Positions 1 through 6,330 of a stretch of DNA of 18,410 bases are shown here, one piece after another (the stretch's first letter is position 1; each line of letters starts with the position of its first letter). This DNA comes from CAZECR01 sp964510495. Lineage in GTDB: Bacteria; Patescibacteriota; Patescibacteriia; Magasanikbacterales; GWA2-37-8. The position numbers were made by a program, and so were the translations under genes. Below the pieces are notes generated by a model. It did not search any database. It was not told where the DNA came from and saw nothing but the letters and a program-made list of their open reading frames with translations. Where the stretch lies: assembly GCA_964510495.1 (NCBI GenBank), contig CAZECR010000021.1, forward strand, positions 1 to 18,410, written 5' to 3'.

Positions 1-798
1 GGTGTCTTTCCTTTTTAAAAAACCTTCTTTTTCCAGTTGAATAATAAGTGTATTCAAGACTTCCGGCGTTGCTTGGGTGAGATCGGCAACTTCGCGAGTA
101 AGCTCTGTAAGCGTGATACTTTTTTTATCCGTCATGATTTTAACAATCCGTCCGCGCACCTGTCTGAGTGAACCTTTAAAGCTGCTCTGCTTGGCATAAT
201 GTGCGCTGGCCCGACCGGGGTTTTTGTGTGTTTTCTTGAGCATGACTCCGTAATCCATGAGCGCGTTGTACCACTTGCGCGGATTGTTTCGATCTACCAT
301 TTTAGTAACTATTGGGAGCAGTTCAGTATCAGTCACATCAGTACGATCTGAAAAAAAACAATGAATAAAAACTGTGCGCACATTTGTTTCAATAAAAACA
401 AAGGGTAAATTAAAAGCGTAGACTACAATTGAGGCAGCAGTTGCGGGGCCAATCCCAGGAAGTTCTTTGAGCAGTTCTGGATCGTCCGGAAGCTTGCCGC
501 CATATTTTGTTGTTACTTCGGCGGCAGTTTTTTGGAGGCTGAGAGCACGTCGGTTATAGCCAAGGCCTTGCCAAGCTGCAAGCACGTCAGCAAGTGGCGC
601 GGTGCTTAATTTTTTAAATGTCGGAAATTGTTTGAGAAAATTTAAATATTTTGGAATGACGCGTTCAGCCTGCGTTTGTTGTAACATTATTTCCGAAACC
701 AAAATTTTATAGGGGGCAGTCGTTTTTCGCCAGGGGAGTTGGCGATTGGTCGATTCAGCGTAGGTATAGATTTTTTTACGAAATTGAGCAGGGGACAT
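1..798 (-). CDS. mutY: MutY-like A/G-specific adenine DNA glycosylase, lacking the Fe-S cluster (partial)
   Basis: Reading leftward from an ATG at 798, an open frame of 266 codons runs off the left edge without a stop. It belongs to the HhH-GPD base-excision glycosylases, which remove mispaired adenine opposite 8-oxoguanine. Visible are the catalytic-Glu segment SEIMLQQTQ (residues 35-43, Glu36, matching Glu37 of E. coli MutY) and the helix-hairpin-helix LPGIGPATA (113-121). The segment FIETNVRTVFIH (135-146) has Glu137 where E. coli MutY has catalytic Asp138. Only one cysteine (Cys147) is seen, so the usual four-Cys iron-sulfur cluster is absent. The last ~35 visible residues look like a small winged-helix segment rather than the Nudix-like C-terminal domain of classical MutY. 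No clear SD precedes the ATG, and the promoter lies almost on top of it. A broader-specificity HhH-GPD glycosylase is possible. Confidence 0.88.
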   Translation of the reverse strand, partial: MSPAQFRKKIYTYAESTNRQLPWRKTTAPYKILVSEIMLQQTQAERVIPKYLNFLKQFPTFKKLSTAPLADVLAAWQGLGYNRRALSLQKTAAEVTTKYGGKLPDDPELLKELPGIGPATAASIVVYAFNLPFVFIETNVRTVFIHCFFSDRTDVTDTELLPIVTKMVDRNNPRKWYNALMDYGVMLKKTHKNPGRASAHYAKQSSFKGSLRQVRGRIVKIMTDKKSITLTELTREVADLTQATPEVLNTLIIQLEKEGFLKRKDT

Positions 799-807
799 AG
801 TCACCCG

Positions 808-836
808 AGTATACTCAATTGCATGTTTAATGAAAA
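808..836 (-). promoter_or_regulatory. Promoter of the mutY-like gene
   Basis: On the minus strand TTTTCA (831-836) and TATACT (808-813) are separated by 17 nt. The expected transcription start is near 801, only about 3 nt before the ATG at 798, so the mRNA would be leaderless or nearly so. That fits the missing SD. Confidence 0.6.
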
Positions 837-850
837 GGTTGAGAAGCTGG

Positions 851-928
851 TGTTCCGAACGCGTCGGAACAGAATCACTGCTGAAAAGTTTTTTTCAGTA
901 CTGATTCGCGATGGCTAGTTGGCCATCG
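851..928. repeat. Cluster of three hairpins downstream of the GC-rich gene at 964-1488
   Basis: Three inverted repeats lie almost end to end. The first is TGTTCCGA/TCGGAACA (851-858 with 864-871). The second is a long near-perfect stem, 872-887 with 892-907, of 15 pairs with one mismatch and a four-base loop. The third is CGATGGC/GCCATCG (909-915 with 922-928). They fill the space between the mutY promoter and the GC-rich gene's stop. They may end its transcription or mark a recombination scar. None has a clean U-tract on the minus strand. Confidence 0.6.
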
Positions 929-963
929 GTGGGGGTCGCTTGGCGACGAGTAAAAGGACGGAT

Positions 964-1488
964 TTATTGCGCGCGCGGGCAGACGAGGTCGATGCGGACG
1001 TTCGCGAGCGTGCCGTTGAGGTAGAGCTGCCGGTCGGGGAACTGAACCTCGGGCAGGCGCTTCTGGATCTCCTCCATGGCCGCGTCGAGCGTTGCCTGGA
1101 CGGGGTGCTCAACCCGGGCCAGCGAGCGGAGGATGCTGAGGCTATAAAGGAGTCGCTCCGCCATCTCCATACTCTGGGCGGCGCGCAGGCGGTAGACCCG
1201 CTTCACGATCTCCGCGCAACGCCGGAACTGCTTGTTCTGAGCGAAGTGCTCCTCGAGCTTCTCGAGGATGATGGGCAGCAGCCAGGTGCTGGTGAACCCA
1301 TTGGCTTCCCGCCAGGCGGCTGAGGCGACGATCGCGACGAAGTCCTCGTCGCCGGAGAGCCGGGACCAGAGCAGTTGCCAGCCTTCCGCGTTGGTTCTTT
1401 CCTGGCGGGCAGTAGCTCCGTGGCACAGGTTGTGGAATCTCTGGGCTGCGTAGCCCAGAAGAGCGCCAGTCAGTTCGTGAGTACTCAA
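964..1488 (-). CDS. Unknown GC-rich alpha-helical protein (GC-rich gene 1)
   Basis: This encodes 174 residues of no family I recognise. It starts with TTG at 1488 (TTG AGT ACT CAC), supported by a strong SD GGGAGG at 1495-1500 with 6-nt spacing; no ATG is better placed. The predicted product is soluble and mostly helical, with charged stretches such as EKLEEHFAQNKQFRRCAEIV, and has no signal peptide or membrane segment. Third codon positions are overwhelmingly G or C in this frame, which favours it over the overlapping plus-strand frame at 919-1323. A sampled stretch is about 65% GC, far above the flanking mutY and HU genes, so recent acquisition is likely. It has its own promoter in AT-rich DNA (1570-1598). 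Function unknown. Confidence 0.75.
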   Translation of the reverse strand: MSTHELTGALLGYAAQRFHNLCHGATARQERTNAEGWQLLWSRLSGDEDFVAIVASAAWREANGFTSTWLLPIILEKLEEHFAQNKQFRRCAEIVKRVYRLRAAQSMEMAERLLYSLSILRSLARVEHPVQATLDAAMEEIQKRLPEVQFPDRQLYLNGTLANVRIDLVCPRAQ

Positions 1489-1569
1489 ATTGCACCTCCC
1501 AAAAAAGTCGTTTCATACGAGCTTCACGCTACGGCATGCAGCGTAAAACCCTTAGCAAAAAGACTGGAT

Positions 1570-1598
1570 ATACTACCATAAAATGAGGGTTTTGTCAA
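1570..1598 (-). promoter_or_regulatory. Promoter of GC-rich gene 1 (near-copy of the one at 6160-6188)
   Basis: Minus strand TTGACA (1593-1598), a 17-nt spacer ending in ATGG, then TAGTAT (1570-1575). It lies in AT-rich DNA about 80 nt upstream of the TTG start. The leader contains a small ACGCT/AGCGT inverted repeat. The block 1574-1598 matches 6164-6188 at 21 of 25 positions. Confidence 0.75.
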
Positions 1599-1612
1599 TA
1601 GTTTTAGGTAAC

Positions 1613-1640
1613 AAAAAATCCCCTCGACAAGCGAGAGGAT
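1613..1640 (-). terminator. Rho-independent terminator of the HU gene
   Basis: Minus-strand stem ATCCTCTCG / CGAGGGGAT (one G-U pair, 5-nt loop; 1632-1640 with 1618-1626), followed by a run of U from 1618 down to 1613. It sits 15 nt past the HU stop and just before the promoter of GC-rich gene 1, insulating the two units. Confidence 0.85.
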
Positions 1641-1655
1641 TTCTTAAAGTTAGTA

Positions 1656-1931
1656 TTATTTGAGAGCGTCTTTGAGAGCTTTGCCAGCTTTAAATTTAGG
1701 AACCATAACGGCTGGGATCTGGATTTTTTGTGAAGGATTTTGTGGGTTAACACCGGTGCGAGCTGCACGTTGTTTAGCGCTAAAGGCACCAAAACCAGTT
1801 AATACAACTTCTTCGCCTTTCTTGAGAGTCATAGTGACTGTTTCAACGAAAGCGTTGAGCATATCCTCAGTTTCACGTTTGGATACGTTCAGTTTTTCAG
1901 CCAAAGTTTGGGCTAATTCTGCTTTATTCAT
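1656..1931 (-). CDS. hup: HU-family DNA-binding protein
   Basis: A 91-residue protein, the usual length for HU/IHF-family nucleoid proteins, which bind and bend DNA as dimers. It opens with MNKAELAQTLAEKLNVSKRE, the typical N-terminal helix. GFGAFSAKQRAARTGVNPQN covers the beta-arm base and the conserved RxGxNP tip that intercalates into DNA, and the end is PKFKAGKALKDALK. The ATG at 1931 has no strong SD, as with the neighbouring core genes. It stands alone between RNase Y (upstream) and a clear terminator. HU cannot be told from an IHF-like paralogue by sequence alone, but the simple single-copy form favours HU. Confidence 0.95.
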   Translation of the reverse strand: MNKAELAQTLAEKLNVSKRETEDMLNAFVETVTMTLKKGEEVVLTGFGAFSAKQRAARTGVNPQNPSQKIQIPAVMVPKFKAGKALKDALK

Positions 1932-1991
1932 AGGTCCATTCTTTTTAGGGACTCAAGTATGTGACCCTGAGGCCTGAGTAATGATAGAGGT

Positions 1992-2000
1992 ACTATACCA
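1992..2000 (-). promoter_or_regulatory. Extended -10 promoter of the HU gene
   Basis: On the minus strand TGG precedes TATAGT, an extended -10 element. No good -35 is seen at 17 nt (TAGCCA). The ATGGTA core resembles those at 1570-1598 and 6160-6188. The HU leader would be about 55 nt. Confidence 0.5.
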
Positions 2001-2053
2001 TGGTCATCTTTTTTTGGCTATGCTCAGCCAAGTCCACTTTTCCACAGCCCATT

Positions 2054-3586
2054 TTAGCGAGCATATTCAATAACGCGCGTCTCGCGAATGAGTGAAACAC
2101 GAATTTCACCTGGGTATTTAAGTTCTTGTTCGATCTTGTGGGCAATGTCTTTGGCAAGTTGGTAAGCAGCGTAGTCGTCGATTTCATTTGGGCGAACAAA
2201 CACGCGTACTTCGCGACCGGCTTGAATAGCGTAGACTTTGTCGATACCTGGGAATGATCCGGCAGTTTTTTCGAGATCTTCAAGACGGGTAATATATTGT
2301 TCGTAGGTATCGCGACGTGCGCCAACGCGTGCGCCCGAGATCGCATCAGCGGCTTTGGCAACTGATGAATAGATGTTGTAAGGTTTGTCGTTATGGTGGG
2401 TGAGCGCAGCTTGGCAAATGTCCTCGTCCATGTTGAATTTCTTGAGGATCATGTGGCCGATCTCTGGGTGTGAACCTTGAGTTTCCTGGTCAACCGATTT
2501 ACCAATGTCGTGGAAGAAACCACACTTTTTAGCTTTGGCTTCATCGAGTCCAAGCTCGGCAGCAATGAGCGCAGCGAGGTAGCCAACTTCTGTCGAGTGG
2601 TTCATGATGTTCTGGCCGTAACTGGTGCGGTACTTGAGGCGACCGACAATATTCACGAGTTTTGGATCAATACCGGTAATGCCCATTTTATACAGTGCTT
2701 CTTCACCAGCTTTTTTAATATCGAGCGCCAAATCCTGTTTGGCTTTTTCAACAAACTCTTCAATGCGGGCAGGTTGAATGCGACCGTCAGCAATCAGCTT
2801 TTCGATCGCGAGTTTGGCAACCTGACGGCGAATAGGAGAAAAACCAGAGACGATAATTGATTCTGGGGTGTCGTCAATAATAATTTCACAACCGGTCAAT
2901 TTTTCGATCGTCTTAATGTTGCGGCCTTCTTTACCGATGATGCGTCCTTTCATTTCTTCGCTCGGAATGTGAACGATCGATGAGGTGGTCTCGGCAGCAT
3001 GGCTACTAGCACAGCGCTGAATGGCATCAGTGATGATATCGCGAGCTTTGTCTTCAAAGACTTCGGAGGATTCTTTTTCAAGCTTAATAATCCGGCCCAT
3101 GAGATCGGTTTTGCTTTGTTCCTCAATTTTAGTAAGAAGTTGTTCTTTAGCTTCGTCTCGGGTCAGCGCCGCTACTTGTTGTAGTTTGAGGAGCTGTTCT
3201 TCTTTGACAGCTTCAACTTCTCCTTTGATCTGTTTAACGCGCTCAATTTTTTCGAGCAGTTGTTTTTCTTGTCCTTGGAACTCGAGCAGTTTTTGATCAA
3301 AGGTGTTTTCGCGGCGTTCTAAGCGTTCTTGAATAGTGCGGAGTTCTTGGCGAAGTTGTTTTTCTTCTTGTTTGGCTTCATCAAGTATTTTGGTCGCTTT
3401 TTCTTTGCCTTCGAGGAGCAGTTCCTGCTGTTTGTTCCTGGCTTCGATTAAGAGTTTGTCGGCACGGGCTTCGATTGAGTTTGCTTCGGCCTGGGCAATT
3501 TTTTTGCGCAGGAGGTATCCGGCCAAGAGGCCAAGTCCCGTACCAATGAGGGTAATAATACCCGCAATAAGGTATTTGAGAACCAT
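2054..3586 (-). CDS. rny: Ribonuclease Y
   Basis: This encodes 510 residues, the normal RNase Y length. RNase Y is a membrane-anchored endoribonuclease that initiates mRNA decay. In order: an N-terminal transmembrane helix (YLIAGIITLIGTGLGLLAGY), a long charged coiled coil to about residue 190, a KH RNA-binding domain with GRIIGKEGRN near residue 210, and an HD metal-dependent phosphohydrolase domain with FFHDIGK (His359-Asp360). The C-terminus ends VIEYAR as in the family. I place the start at ATG 3586. A TTG six codons upstream (3604) lies inside a hairpin and has no SD. The promoter lies about 250 nt upstream, leaving a long structured leader. No terminator with a U-tract follows the stop; a TTGGCT/AGCCAA hairpin at about 2014-2032 lacks one in this direction. 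Confidence 0.97.
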   Translation of the reverse strand: MVLKYLIAGIITLIGTGLGLLAGYLLRKKIAQAEANSIEARADKLLIEARNKQQELLLEGKEKATKILDEAKQEEKQLRQELRTIQERLERRENTFDQKLLEFQGQEKQLLEKIERVKQIKGEVEAVKEEQLLKLQQVAALTRDEAKEQLLTKIEEQSKTDLMGRIIKLEKESSEVFEDKARDIITDAIQRCASSHAAETTSSIVHIPSEEMKGRIIGKEGRNIKTIEKLTGCEIIIDDTPESIIVSGFSPIRRQVAKLAIEKLIADGRIQPARIEEFVEKAKQDLALDIKKAGEEALYKMGITGIDPKLVNIVGRLKYRTSYGQNIMNHSTEVGYLAALIAAELGLDEAKAKKCGFFHDIGKSVDQETQGSHPEIGHMILKKFNMDEDICQAALTHHNDKPYNIYSSVAKAADAISGARVGARRDTYEQYITRLEDLEKTAGSFPGIDKVYAIQAGREVRVFVRPNEIDDYAAYQLAKDIAHKIEQELKYPGEIRVSLIRETRVIEYAR

Positions 3587-3592
3587 ATAATT

Positions 3593-3617
3593 AAAAATCC
3601 TCAAAGATTTGAGGATT
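3593..3617 (-). terminator. Terminator-like hairpin just upstream of the RNase Y start
   Basis: Minus-strand inverted repeat AATCCTCAA / TTGAGGATT (3609-3617 with 3596-3604, 4-nt loop) followed by five T residues and then the ATG at 3586. A second hairpin CGAGGC/GCCTCG (3640-3645 with 3625-3630) precedes it. The position suggests attenuation or a 5' stabilising structure, but could also be a leftover terminator. Confidence 0.6.
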
Positions 3618-3842
3618 ACTCGTTCGAGGCAACAAAAAGGCCTCGTAGGTTAGAAAAGTTTTAGCGGTCAATTACAAAACTCGGGCAGGGAGTGCTGCCT
3701 TCCAAAGGAGGTTGTCTCTAAGGAATTGAGAAGTAAATGACATAAATAAGCTTCGAAATGCGTATAGTAGCAGAATACTTTCGGACTTTTCTTCTAACCA
3801 GAGTTTTCGCTCAAAATCTTTATAAATAAAGTTACTGACGAA

Positions 3843-3871
3843 AGTATAACAGGCGGGGTAGGGGGTGTCAA
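3843..3871 (-). promoter_or_regulatory. Promoter of the RNase Y transcript
   Basis: Minus strand TTGACA (3866-3871), 17-nt C-rich spacer, TATACT (3843-3848): an almost perfect sigma-70-type match. Initiation near 3836 gives a leader of about 250 nt before the RNase Y ATG. The stretch 3618-3836 holds no gene I can support. Confidence 0.8.
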
Positions 3872-3918
3872 ATTTGTACCCAAGCTTAGCGGAAAGTTGC
3901 TTCTGCTGATGTTGGGTA

Positions 3919-3947
3919 CCAGGAACAGCTCTCAAGGCTGTTCCTGG
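3919..3947 (-). terminator. Perfect 11-bp hairpin downstream of GC-rich gene 2
   Basis: CCAGGAACAGC (3919-3929) pairs perfectly with GCTGTTCCTGG (3937-3947) around a 7-nt loop, 28 nt past the stop of the lipoprotein gene at 3975. No U-tract follows, unlike the AT-rich genes' terminators. It lies close to the switch back to AT-rich sequence. Confidence 0.6.
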
Positions 3948-3974
3948 GGTCGGAATGGTGTGCTGCGTTGCGGC

Positions 3975-4466
3975 CTAGTTGCCGGTCAGCAGTCGGTTGT
4001 AGCGCTTGATCGCCGGGTTCTCGCAGGCCGCTTTCATGAGCGGGCCGGGCCTCTCGATCTGTTCGAGCGGCTTGTCGGTGTCCAGGAGCTTCTTCTCCCA
4101 GAGCCTGCAATCGTGGACGACGTCCCCGATCATCTTGTGGCAGTGGCCGATCTCGAGGGGGAACCGCCGTCCCAGGCAGTAATTGAACTGATCGGCTGGG
4201 GGTGCCCAGTCCGAAGCCGGCACCCGTAGCTCCGCTCCGCGACCGCTCAACCTGTACTGCATCGGATCGGCCTCCAGGAGGGCGCCAGGGCGGGGTGGGG
4301 GCTCCCGGTTGGGGATGCGCAGCGGGAGCCAGACATCCTTGGACTTGGGGAGGCCGCTCCTGCGCGCTTGGTTGAAGTCGACGCCGCGCAGGTCGGGGCT
4401 CAGGCTCGAGCAGCCGCTCAGCGCCACGGCAGCGAGCAGCGCAAACAGGAAAGATCTGGGGTGCAT
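3975..4466 (-). CDS. Putative lipoprotein, GC-rich (GC-rich gene 2)
   Basis: 163 residues. The N-terminus MHPRSFLFALLAAVALSGC is a lipoprotein signal with a lipobox LSGC, giving an acylated Cys19 and a surface-anchored product. The mature part is unfamiliar, rich in Pro and Arg, with four further cysteines (in NYCLGR, GHCHKM, HDCRLW, AACENP) that could form disulfides. Two in-frame ATGs occur. AAAGGAG (4473-4479) abuts the first (4472), leaving no spacing, so the second (4466, 6-nt spacing) is preferred; it also gives a cleaner signal peptide. The gene is co-oriented with the Cys-rich lipoprotein gene upstream, separated by 183 nt of hairpin-rich DNA, and could share its transcript. High GC and a strong SD set it apart from the core genes. 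No known function. Confidence 0.75.
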   Translation of the reverse strand: MHPRSFLFALLAAVALSGCSSLSPDLRGVDFNQARRSGLPKSKDVWLPLRIPNREPPPRPGALLEADPMQYRLSGRGAELRVPASDWAPPADQFNYCLGRRFPLEIGHCHKMIGDVVHDCRLWEKKLLDTDKPLEQIERPGPLMKAACENPAIKRYNRLLTGN

Positions 4467-4539
4467 GGACATCTCCTTTGTTGTGGGGGGGCTTGGGTCC
4501 TCCCTTTATGTTTCTAACAAGTATCGTTAAAAAAATAAA

Positions 4540-4634
4540 GGGAAGTGGCACGCGAGATCGCATGCCTAGGATAAAGAACAGTGTGCCACTCCCCAAGGTC
4601 TCGTTAGAGACCGGTCTTCCTTAGGCGAGGAAGA
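4540..4634. repeat. Hairpin-rich spacer between the two GC-rich lipoprotein genes
   Basis: Three inverted repeats. The first is GGGAAGTGGCAC (4540-4551) with GTGCCACTCCCC (4583-4594), 11 of 12 paired across a 31-nt interval. The second is GGTCTC/GAGACC with a 4-nt loop (4597-4612). The third is TCTTCCT/AGGAAGA (4615-4621 with 4628-4634). A weak minus-strand promoter may lie within (TTGGGG at 4591-4596, 17 nt, TATCCT at 4568-4573), so the first repeat could be an operator. The other two may end the upstream gene's transcript, though no U-tract is present. Confidence 0.5.
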
Positions 4635-4649
4635 GCTGGGAAGTAGGGG

Positions 4650-5995
4650 TTAGCGGGGGTCGCAGGTGGACGCTCCGCCCTTGACCACGATGGGCGTCTC
4701 GACGCCCGTGCCGTCCTGCCTCAGCATGAAGCAGGTTCCCTCGACGTTGGTGGCGTCGAAGAGGGCGGAGATCAACCCCGTGTCGGTGATGGGGTCGACG
4801 AAGCCTCCCACGTTGAACTCGGCCTTCGGGATGACGCGATCCGTCGTGGCACCGATCGCGATGCGCGTGGCGCTCCCCGGGTTCGTGATCTTGATGTAGA
4901 TCGCGACCGAGGCGCTGGTGCACAGCCCGACGCCGGTGGTGCCGGCGAACTTGAGCGTGGCTGGGGAGCAGTAGCTCTTGGACGTCACGCCTCGGCCGTC
5001 ACCGCAGGCGGTGGGGAGTGGCGCACAGGTCGTGCTGGTCTGCTCGCTACAGGCGGTCTTGCTGTCGACCGAACGGTCGGGGCAGGTGGGNNNNNNNNNN
5101 NNNNNNNNNNNNNNNNNNNNNNNNNNNNNNNNNNNNNNNNNNNNNNNNNNNNNNNNNNNNNNNNNNNNNNNNNNNNNNNNNNNNNNNNNNTGGTCTGCTC
5201 GCTACAGGCGGTCTTGCTGTCGACCGAACGGTCGGGGCAGGTGGGCACCGACTTGCAGCGCTTCGTGTCCGCGGGGCAGACGAGCCCCGTGTCACAGTCG
5301 ACGTTGGTGTTGCACGTGCTGCCGGCGATGCCGATGCACTTCTTCGCGCTCGAGCACTTGCCGGTCAGACACTCCGCGTCCGCAGCGCACGTCGCGCCGA
5401 TGGATGCCTGGCACTTCTTGCTGGTGCCGCAGGTCAGTCCCGCCGCGCACTCGAGGTTCGTGCCGTCCGGGCAGTCGCCGCCGAGCGGCGAGGCGCAGAT
5501 GTTGGCCTGGCAGAGGGTGGTCACGCAGTTGCTGTTGTCCGTGCAGGTCGCGCCGATCTTGCACGAGCCAGCCATCTGGCAGGTGGGGTCCGGCGGGACC
5601 GACATCATCGTCCCGGCCTGGCAGATGCCCCAGTTCTTGCCGACGACGCGACCCTTGCAGATGTAGCCGGTGGCGCAGTCCGCGTCGGAGCTGCAGTCGC
5701 CGAAGTCCTTGCTGCGACAGATGCCGCGCTCGTCGCCGGGGTTGGCCTTCTCGCACGTGGTCTGGTAGGGGTTCGCCCCACCGCATTGCTCCGCGAGCTC
5801 GCCGACCGAGCTGCCGGTGCAGGGCAGGGCGGGGGGCGGGCTGCACATCGGCCGCGTGTCGGCCTCGGTGTGCCCGGGCCGGCACTGGTTGGACTGCACG
5901 CCACCCGGGGCGTACGGGTCGCAGCCCGCCAGGACGGCGAGGATCGCCGCCAGGAGGGCGAGGTTGTACTTCATCAGCTTCATCAGGAATTTCAT
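4650..5995 (-). CDS. Cysteine-rich secreted lipoprotein, split by an artefactual gap (GC-rich gene 3)
   Basis: As written, the gene is broken by 100 N (5091-5190). The 55 nt on either side are identical. Merging the copies (removing 155 nt) gives one continuous frame of 396 residues from ATG 5995 to TAA 4650. The N-terminus is a lipoprotein signal with lipobox LAGC (Cys25). About 37 cysteines follow. Residues ~101-247 hold five similar modules of the form C-x5-C-x4/5-C-x4/6-C (e.g. CSSDADCATGYIC, CAADAECLTGKC, CNTNVDCDTGLVC), resembling Dickkopf-type Cys-rich repeats that I associate with secreted proteins of Myxococcota-like bacteria (inference). The last ~105 residues look like a beta-rich domain. 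Start choice: AAGGAG at 6003-6008 lies 7 nt before ATG 5995 but only 1 nt from ATG 6001. Likely disulfide-bonded and extracellular; function unknown. Confidence 0.8.
5036..5245. repeat. Exact 55-nt duplication flanking a 100-N gap
   Basis: Positions 5036-5090 and 5191-5245 are identical across 55 nt and lie directly against the two edges of the N run (5091-5190). This is what a scaffolder leaves when two contigs overlapping by an assembly k-mer are joined with a fixed-size gap. The other two N runs show no such duplication. Confidence 0.92.
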
Positions 5996-6159
5996 GAACA
6001 TTCTCCTTGTGAGCGTTGTTAGGACAGAACAAAAAGTGGTCAATCTCTCCTTAGGGCTGTTGGTCTTGGGCACTAAAAAGACTCGTTTGTAGTAAAGAAG
6101 CTTTTTGGTGCCAAAGACGCTTTATAAAAGAACCTCCTGATTACTTTCAGGAACGATTA

Positions 6160-6188
6160 GTGGTACCATATTTTGGGGGTTTTGTCAA
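6160..6188 (-). promoter_or_regulatory. Promoter of the Cys-rich lipoprotein gene (near-copy of 1570-1598)
   Basis: Minus strand TTGACA (6183-6188), a 17-nt spacer ending in ATGG, then TACCAC (6160-6165), which is a weak -10. The leader of roughly 160 nt is AT-rich and holds a CCTGA/TCAGG hairpin (about 6136-6151). The GC-rich composition begins only near the SD. Confidence 0.6.
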
Positions 6189-6330
6189 GGGTATTTCGGC
6201 GTAGTTAAGCTAAAAAACCCTTAAATAAGCCTTTTTAGGTCCTGGGGAGATGTGGATATATCACCAAACACTCTAAGAATAGCTACAGCAAGATGTTAAA
6301 ATGCCTTCGTGAAGACACATGGGCGATTCA
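6189..6330. other. Divergent intergenic region, no gene seen
   Basis: Together with the flanking promoters this separates the leftward and rightward gene sets (6002-6392). I see no supported gene. It contains an A/T-rich inverted repeat CTAAAAA...TTTTTAG (about 6210-6237) and a single DnaA-box-like TGTGGATAT (6251-6259). Confidence 0.5.

Noticed and set aside
851..928. Hairpins as integron attC sites
   Set aside because: No consistent RYYYAAC/GTTRRRY core ends, no integrase, and the GC-rich genes are dispersed rather than tandem.
919..1323. Plus-strand ORF opposite GC-rich gene 1
   Set aside because: Long antisense frames are expected in GC-rich DNA. The minus frame has a strong SD and G/C-rich third positions, and is co-oriented with its neighbours.
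3700..3716. Anti-SD-like CCTCCTTT on the minus strand in the RNase Y leader
   Set aside because: It resembles the 16S rRNA 3' tail, but it is short, no partner SD exists at the RNase Y start, and chance is likely.
3672..3935. 87-codon minus frame upstream of RNase Y
   Set aside because: It starts upstream of the RNase Y promoter and overlaps it, has no SD, and the product has no recognisable features. A 23-codon uORF at its end (3672-3744) cannot be supported either.
3886..4596. 236-codon minus frame overlapping GC-rich gene 2
   Set aside because: Pro/Arg-rich composition typical of a shadow frame; the overlapping lipoprotein frame has an SD and a lipobox.
5018..6022. Long plus-strand frames across the Cys-rich gene
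   Set aside because: They are Arg/Ala/Ser-rich antisense shadows that run through the N gap. The minus frame has a signal peptide, an SD and regular Cys modules.
6251..6259. DnaA-box-like TGTGGATAT in the divergent region (another near-match at about 2038-2046)
   Set aside because: Single, isolated near-matches with no cluster and no dnaA or dnaN nearby, so not an origin.
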